This document shows, in pieces, positions 58,775 to 64,000 of a stretch of DNA of 64,000 nucleotides. The notes under the pieces are model-generated. The model was given only the letters and a program-made list of their open reading frames with translations, was not told the DNA's origin and searched no databases. Position 1 is the first letter of the stretch. The number at the start of each line of letters is the position of its first letter. The translations under genes were made by a program, and so were the position numbers. This stretch comes from Lathyrus oleraceus (lineage: Eukaryota > Streptophyta > Magnoliopsida > Fabales > Fabaceae), in the NCBI RefSeq assembly GCF_024323335.1, contig NC_066581.1, positions 298,862,536 through 298,926,535 on the forward strand, read 5' to 3'.

Positions 58775-58835
58775 CTACATCGCCCTGATCCTTGTTCCAG
58801 ACGAGGTATGTAGGCAGGTGGTCGTACGAGACCAC
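58775..58835 (+). other. Paired-hairpin module, B copy 2
   Basis: Outer stem CTACAT/ATGTAG and inner stem CTTGT/ACGAG (58775-58813), then stem GTGGTC/GACCAC with loop GTACGA (58818-58835). Both stems of hairpin 1 differ from copy 1 by paired changes. Confidence 0.7.
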
Positions 58836-58972
58836 TCCGGGCACCTTTCTTTTTCCTTTGTGTGTGTTTGGTTCGGATGCTGATGTAAGTCCAGTGATTG
58901 GCAGTCGGGCTCCATGTTTGCCACCTTTTTGTGTGTAGGTGTCTTGTTTTGTTTGGCGTGCGTGTAGCCGAA

Positions 58973-59033
58973 CTACGGCAACTCTGATTCTCATGTTCAG
59001 ATGAGATACGTAGGCACAAGATGCGATGTCTTG
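58973..59033 (+). other. Paired-hairpin module, B copy 3
   Basis: Outer stem CTACG/CGTAG and inner stem TCTCAT/ATGAGA (58973-59013), then CAAGAT/GTCTTG with loop GCGAT (59017-59033). Confidence 0.7.
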
Positions 59034-59179
59034 CCGAGTTTGACTAACGACTAACAACTAATCCTTGTTTCCTTTCGCCCTCGTTGCGATCCTTTCTCTC
59101 GCCCTCGTTGCGATCGAGACCTTCCCTTTATCTTTCCCTAGTTGCAATCGAGACCCTTATTCCCGTAGTTTAGTTTGAA

Positions 59180-59240
59180 CTACGTTTTGCTCTGATTCTC
59201 ATTCCCGATGAGATACGTAGGCATAAGACGCGATGTCTTA
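59180..59240 (+). other. Paired-hairpin module, B copy 4
   Basis: Outer stem CTACGT/ACGTAG and inner stem TCTCAT/ATGAGA (59180-59220), then TAAGAC/GTCTTA with loop GCGAT (59224-59240), a perfect 6-bp stem. Confidence 0.7.
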
Positions 59241-59276
59241 GCGAGCACACATCTCTTTCACCCATAGGTAGCCGAG

Positions 59277-59337
59277 CTACGAAGACTTTGATTCTCATAT
59301 TCAGATGAGATACGTATGCAATGGATGCGACATCCGT
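59277..59337 (+). other. Paired-hairpin module, B copy 5
   Basis: Outer stem shortened to TACG/CGTA (last base mutated), inner stem TCTCAT/ATGAGA (59277-59317), then ATGGAT/ATCCGT with loop GCGAC (59321-59337). Confidence 0.65.
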
Positions 59338-59656
59338 GCGAGTCATTTTCTTTGACCCTTTCTTTTAGTAAATAGTACATTAGATAAACACACACCCTTT
59401 AGACAAGAAACAACAAGAGTGGATCCCGTAGAGTACTACGGATGCGTAGGGGTGCTAATACCTTCCCTTCGCATAATCGACTCCCGAACCCAAGATTTGG
59501 TTGCGACACCTTGTCTTTTCCTTTCCTTTCTCCAGGTTTACTTCGAGCGTTTCCTTTCCCTCCTTTGGGATAAATAACGCACGGTGGCGACTCTCCTGTC
59601 ATTTCTTTCTCGCCGGTTGTTTTTTTCGCAGACCGTATTTTTCGGGTTGCGACAGC

Positions 59657-59674
59657 TGGCGACTCTGCTGGGGA
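59657..59674 (+). promoter_or_regulatory. Primer-binding site of element B
   Basis: TGGCGACTCTGCTGGGGA, two bases after the LTR end, identical to the site at 13466-13483 on the other strand. It confirms plus orientation and Ogre/Tat membership. Confidence 0.92.
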
Positions 59675-60852
59675 CCTGGTTTCCCTAAGCGAGTCCCTCC
59701 TAGCTTTTGTAGGTTTCTTGTTTGTTGGGTGTTTATTCTTTTGTACAGTTATTTACTTTCCGCATTTACCTGCTTTACCTTATTGCATTCATGTACATAT
59801 GTTTGCTGTATCTGCTGCCGTTTATCTGTTTGTTGGGGTGGGGTGTTCTATGAGAGGTAAGCCCATTACCCAGGCTTGAGTGTACACACAGATTTTAGAG
59901 TGGATGTTCATGAGGCTTGCGTGGCATGTTGCTACGTTAAGTCGTTCGTGAAGAACCACACCCAGACGAGGTTTCTCTTGGATATATTATGTCCTACGGA
60001 TGTTCCGTAACGACATGATGTTCCTCTAGAAATTGTCGACTCTGGTGACCATTTTCCGAGGACTCAGTCGAGGCCTCTCCTCCGAGACGTGATTATGTTA
60101 GCTCTGGTGGGCGCATTCTCGCTGATCAATCCGAGGACCCCGAGACTGGGAACTTGCTTTAGGATATCCTGTTGAGGGGAGTCAGCAGAGGTCTTTTATC
60201 CCGTAATAATGCCAAACCTTCAGGGGTAAACGTTTTATTCTCGACTGAAGGGCTGAAGCTGACAAACTTCTGTTCTTAGAACCTACCTGTGAGGGGAGGG
60301 TTTGATCTCTACAGATACGGTTTCTGCCAGTGGTGCTGTGATGGTGACTTTGGTTCAGCCAAATTTATGGACGTTTATTTCTGGGACGCCGGAATTCTGT
60401 CCGTGGTTTATCAGCGGGTTCCGTTTATTTCGGATCCCTGGGCTGAATCTGTGGGTGCTCACTCAGATGGTGACTCAGTTCTCCAGACATGGGTTCAGAT
60501 GCCAGTTGATCAGATTGACTTTGGGTTTCAGATGGTTGTGATCAGAGTTCAAGCCGAAGCTTCGGATCCTGTGTGCCGAGATGCACAGCCTGCCAGTCTT
60601 GGCTCCATCATTTGCATCATAGCATGTTTATTTTCCAAAAAAATAATAATGCATGAAAAAAGTTAACTCGCATGTGCATATCCTTTTCAGGATCATTCAT
60701 GATAAAATAGCATCCGCATCATATGCATATCATGCACATATCATCCTTGCATTGCAGACATGCTTGGGAGAGACTTCTCACTCTGGGTTTTGACTGAGAC
60801 TGGATTGTTGATCATCGTCCGCACCGCAACCAGATTGAATCATCAGAGGAGT

Positions 60853-61687
60853 ATGGATCAAGTCCAAGCTGAGTTGGCTGAGATGAGGGCAGAACATGGC
60901 CCAGTTCATGACCATGATGCAAGGAGTTGTTCAGGGGCAAGAGGAGCTGCGTGCCTTAGCCCAGAGACAGGAAGCTGTGATTCTGCCGCCCAGTCGTGCT
61001 TCACCAGAGAGGGTCCCTGTCAATTATCAAATTACTGCTGTCACTATTCCCGTCAACAACTATGCCGTGGGTGAAGATTTGAGGGGTATTATAATCAGTG
61101 GACAGCCCCTTGCTACAGAGACTGTTAATGTCAGAGCAACCCTGGCTCCGGTTCGCCATCCTGGCTCTTCAAATCCTTCAAGTTCTAAAAAGCCATCCTC
61201 TGGGGCACCCAGAAGGGGAGAAAGTGAAACAAATGTTGTGCACCGTCGGAGGAGTGTGAACAGAGGACAGTTTCGTCAGGCCGCTGCTGTGACTATTCCA
61301 GCAACTCAACAGCAACAGAGAAGACCCACTCAGCAATATCAGCATCAGCAACATCGTCCTCAACAGCAGGCTTACCAGCCTCACAATGATAATCAAGCTA
61401 GTACGAGTAATGAGAGGAAGAAGATCATTTTTGATCCGATCCCTATGTCATACACAGAGTTGTATCCCTCTTTGATAGAGCGGAACTTGATTACTCCCAG
61501 AGACCCGCCGGCTATGCCTGTCAACCCTCGGTGGTGGTATAGGCCCGATCAGCATTGTGTGTATCATTCGGGTGCTCCTGGTCATGACGTGGAAAGCTGC
61601 TTTCAGTTTAAGAATAAGGTGCAGGACCTTGTCAGATCAGGGATTCTGAGCTTCGAGGACTTAGGTCCCAGTGTTAATCAAGCTTGA
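60853..61687 (+). pseudogene. Truncated Gag of element B, one frameshift
   Basis: Starts MDQVQAELAEMRA at 60853. A 1-base shift near 60890 moves the frame to MAQFMTMMQGVVQGQEELRA (60896), which runs open to 61687. The Gln-rich middle (QQQQRRPTQQYQHQQHRPQQ) is followed by YTELYPSLIERNLITPRDPP and a zinc-knuckle-like CVYHSGAPGHDVESCFQFKN. The capsid core is missing, as in the copy at 12023-12592, so both Ogre-like elements lost the same domain. Non-functional alone. Confidence 0.85.
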
Positions 61688-62099
61688 AGACAACAAGCCC
61701 CGGGCCGGCGGTGGCTTTTCTTCTAAGATCTTCAACAAAGAGGGTTGTTCAAAAGCAGAAGCTGCTGATGCAAAGGATTCTGACATTTGTCATCCCTGGT
61801 AGGATCTATCGCAATTGGGTCACTGTGGGCGTTCCTACAGTCGTTCATAAGTCAGAGTAATAATCACTTTGTTTAAAAAACCCTTCTCCCATGCCAAAAG
61901 GAGAAGTGATGACATTGTTGGCAACATTTTGTGCAATGATATTTTCATTCAAATAAATTCATGTTAAAACATTTGTTTTTCCATTTGTTTTCCCTTTTCG
62001 CTTTTCGCATGAAATTGGTGATCACAAAAAACCTTAAAAACAAGAATAAAAGCAATCTTTTCATCTGCATAACGATTGTCTTGTTTGTTTTTCAAAAAG

Positions 62100-62300
62100 C
62101 TTTTCATCTCTAAATCATTATGCAGGTTGTTTCTTAAACCCATTGAACCTAATGATCGGACGTTATCTCCCAATTTTGAATTCCCTGTATTTGAAGCGGA
62201 AGAAGATGATGTTGAAAGGATTCCTGACGAGATTTTCCGGCTTCTTGAGCAGGAAAAGAAGATCACTCAGCTGCATCTCGAGAATCAGCAGAACAGCCAA
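62100..62300 (+). pseudogene. Pol linker debris of element B
   Basis: Encodes FPVFEAEEDDVERIPDEIFR and LLEQEKKITQLHLENQ, the acidic linker before Ogre reverse transcriptase (compare the minus strand at 11690-11765). It then runs into an A-rich stretch (62310-62410), where the open frame becomes a Lys-rich artefact. No RT, RNase H or integrase follows in the window. Confidence 0.7.
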
Positions 62301-62756
62301 CTGGGGCACATAAAAAAAAAAAAAAAAAGAAAATACAAAGAAAGAAGAGGGTGCAAAATCAAAAGAAATCAGAATCAAAAGAAAGAAAGAAAGAAACAAA
62401 AGAAAAAATAGCACCCTCAAAGTCCCAAGTTGACTGATGCTGAATTCAATCGAAAAGAAGAGATTAACTGCCATGTGTCATGGTCAGTTATATCAACGGA
62501 GAGTGACGAAAGCACGCTATAAGAAGGTCAAGCCTCGTGTGTTCCGAGGGACCCTGTGCTCAAGAAAGTCTTGTCTTTCGTACCCGATTCCAGGGGCAAG
62601 TGAACCCTAAGCTATGAACGCCCATAGGTTGTCAAGAGAGTCTTTTCAGGCGGTGCTCTGAGACTTATAGCAATGGATGAAGAAGTTCACTCGTCCTGTG
62701 AATTCCCGATGCAGTCAAGAAATACTTCGCAAAAAAACAAAAAAAGAACAAAAAGC

Positions 62757-62930
62757 TCGCTAAGTCGAACACCCCAAAGGGCAACTTAGGCAAAAAGGAG
62801 CGTCTCGGTGGATTGAAAACCCGAAAGGGCGATCCAGGCAAAAGTTAGAGACATTGAAAAAAAAAAGAATTCGCATCCCGCTAGATTGAGCACCTCACAC
62901 TGGGGCAATCTAGGCAAAAATTAGGGATTT
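62757..62930 (+). other. Three-unit hairpin array in the 3' UTR of element B
   Basis: Unit 1: CTAAGT/ACTTAG (62760-62765 with 62784-62789) enclosing CCC-CAAA-GGG. Unit 2: TGGATT/GATCCA (62809-62814 with 62831-62836) enclosing CCC-GAAA-GGG. Unit 3: CTAGATT/AATCTAG (62881-62887 with 62907-62913) enclosing CCTCA-CAC-TGGGG. Each is followed by a GGCAAAAA-type tail. It is the same module as 10361-10545 on the minus strand. Confidence 0.72.
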
Positions 62931-63479
62931 GGCAAGTAACTGCATCTTGACAAGACTGTGTTCTATATCTGTCATCCGTCAGGAATCCTCGATGCGTCGT
63001 CGACTGAAGCTCTGAATACATCGAAATTCAGAATGGTAGAGTAAGGGTCATTATGTTCAATGTAGCCCTCTCCAATATATATCACCGATTTCAAACTTGT
63101 ACAGATCTATGGAGTCTCGCCCTTTGCAGACTACCATTCCATCACATCAATTTGAGCTTTTATCCAATTATTTGCACTCTTATTTGTTTTAACTCAACAG
63201 ATGTTTTGCATGTTTTAAGTGATAAAGTATCATTGTTTTCAAAATAAACAAATTTTTCACAAAAAAAAAATTGTTCTTAAACAAAGTGAACATTCACGAT
63301 GATGGAAGGATACTTAGGAGATCCGCAGTGCTCTCCTGAGGGTGGTATGATTACCAACAGGTAAGACATTTGTTCGTATCTCGAGCATAACTGTATCTTT
63401 CTCCTGTCGAACCTCTTTTGGTTTCTCCTCAGCAAGGTTGCTCAGTGCAGTGTTGGTTGAAGTTGTTCATCTTCATGTC

Positions 63480-63640
63480 CCCGGCAGTGCAGTTTTTTTT
63501 CTTCCAAGTCCCTATTAGCACCTATAGTGGGGCATCCCCAGTAGAGTGCTGTTTGAGCCCTATTGTGGGGCATCCCTAGCAAGTTTGCTGTTTGGACGCT
63601 TTTTGTGGGGCAGTCCTAGGCAGAGCATTTATTGAAGACT
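63480..63640. repeat. Degenerate GTGGGGCATCCC repeats
   Basis: GTGGGGCATCCCCAGTAGAG (about 63528), GTGGGGCATCCCTAGCAAG (about 63566) and GTGGGGCAGTCCTAGGCAGA (about 63606) recur every 38-40 bp. They lie in the 3' UTR-like part of element B and may be the start of another variable tandem region. The rest of 62931-64000 shows no gene. Confidence 0.6.
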
Positions 63641-64000
63641 TCAACTTTCCTCTCTCCAGCAGAGCAGTCTTCCTCCCTCCCCCAGCATGGGTGCTATTCT
63701 TGGAAGATTCAGTATTTGGTGGATTGACATCCAATACTCCATCATGTCCTCAGATAGATCCCCAGCGGAGTTGTTAGCATGAGGAGCTTTATTAAGGCCT
63801 ATCTATCTTCATCAGAGATCTGGTTGCTTCTGAGTATCTCTGATTTCCAGCACGAGTTGTTGTGGCGCGTCCGCCAGTATGTTGAACTCTTTTCTCCGGT
63901 TATGACTGACGATCCCTCCGGAAACCTCTGGTGGCCTTCCTCCCCAGCAGGATGGTGTTGCTCCCTGATATCCCAGTCTCCAGTGGATTTTCTTGGCTCT

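Larger units (their letters stand above)
52523..59654 (+). repeat. 5' LTR of element B (7.1 kb) with captured gene pieces
   Basis: Starts TGTCATACCCCGATTTTGAT and ends TTTTCGGGTTGCGACA right before the primer site. A TATA-like ATTATAAAAGG at 56904-56914 puts the likely RNA start near 56940. U3 is therefore about 4.4 kb and contains fragments of three host genes. R-U5 is about 2.7 kb and holds five paired-hairpin modules. The last 260 bp resemble the family-A LTR end (ATAAATAACGCACGGTGGCG in both). Without the 3' LTR I cannot confirm that the captured DNA is in both copies. Confidence 0.75.
52523..64000 (+). mobile_element. Ogre-like element B, 5' part (runs off the window)
   Basis: LTR 52523-59654, primer-binding site 59657-59674, leader, truncated gag (60853-61687), pol-linker debris (about 62100-62300), then 3' UTR-like hairpins and repeats. 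The reverse transcriptase, RNase H and integrase expected between gag and 3' UTR are missing, so it is another deletion derivative. The 3' LTR lies outside the window. It is nested in the family-A LTR. Confidence 0.8.

Noticed and set aside
62300..62411. Lys-rich protein tail
   Set aside because: The frame simply runs from pol-linker debris into an A-rich tract.
1..64000. tRNA, rRNA or snRNA genes
   Set aside because: None seen by eye. The only tRNA-like words are primer-binding sites next to LTRs. A tRNAscan/Infernal run would be needed to exclude them fully.

Overview
Nuclear DNA of a flowering plant, most likely a legume and probably from the large-genome Fabeae/Trifolieae group. The reasons are GT-AG introns in plant-type genes, high AT content, a LITTLE ZIPPER gene, and stacked LTR retrotransposons of the Ogre/Tat (Ty3/gypsy) type with very long LTRs, which are typical of Pisum/Vicia relatives. 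I cannot name the species. Only two genes look intact. Most of the rest is mobile DNA.

Layout. 1-4704: old debris (47-bp tandem repeats, MULE and Ty3/gypsy gag fragments, an LTR-like insertion splitting the gag). 4705-15497: a young Ogre-like element on the minus strand (LTRs of 2012 and 2010 bp, TSD CCAAT) whose gag and pol are heavily deleted and whose 3' UTR carries a 97-bp satellite-like array. 15503-18850: copia-type LTR and unrecognised intergenic DNA. 19110-28872 (+): a 13-exon gene for an 880-aa FHA-domain/coiled-coil protein, with several mobile-element fragments in its 3-kb seventh intron. 30700-32130: copia pol debris. 35682-36080 (+): a two-exon LITTLE ZIPPER gene with likely HD-ZIP III sites and a TATA box upstream. 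36815-43078: a MULE DNA transposon with long terminal inverted repeats, a transposase pseudogene (-), a divergent plant-mobile-domain (MAIN/MAIL-like) pseudogene (+), a third small reading frame, and many copies of a CCAATT-based palindrome. 43260-64000: a nest in which a degenerate Ty1/copia element is split by a 4.9-kb solo LTR (family A, TSD ATTGT) and by a second family-A LTR, itself interrupted by an Ogre-like element (family B) that runs off the window. The 7.1-kb B LTR contains intron-free pieces of three host genes: polygalacturonase exon 1, TOPLESS exons, and a tentative MEE22-like gene.

How the parts work. The FHA protein is a likely phosphothreonine-reading nuclear protein. The LITTLE ZIPPER peptide would poison HD-ZIP III dimers in a feedback loop. 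The most interesting unexplained signal is RNA-like structure in the Ogre-type elements. Families A and B carry seven copies of a paired-hairpin module near the LTR 3' end. The 3' UTRs of the 4705-15497 element and of element B carry four and three copies of a nested hairpin, often with a GAAA loop. In both modules the stems change sequence but stay complementary, which is what conserved RNA structure looks like.
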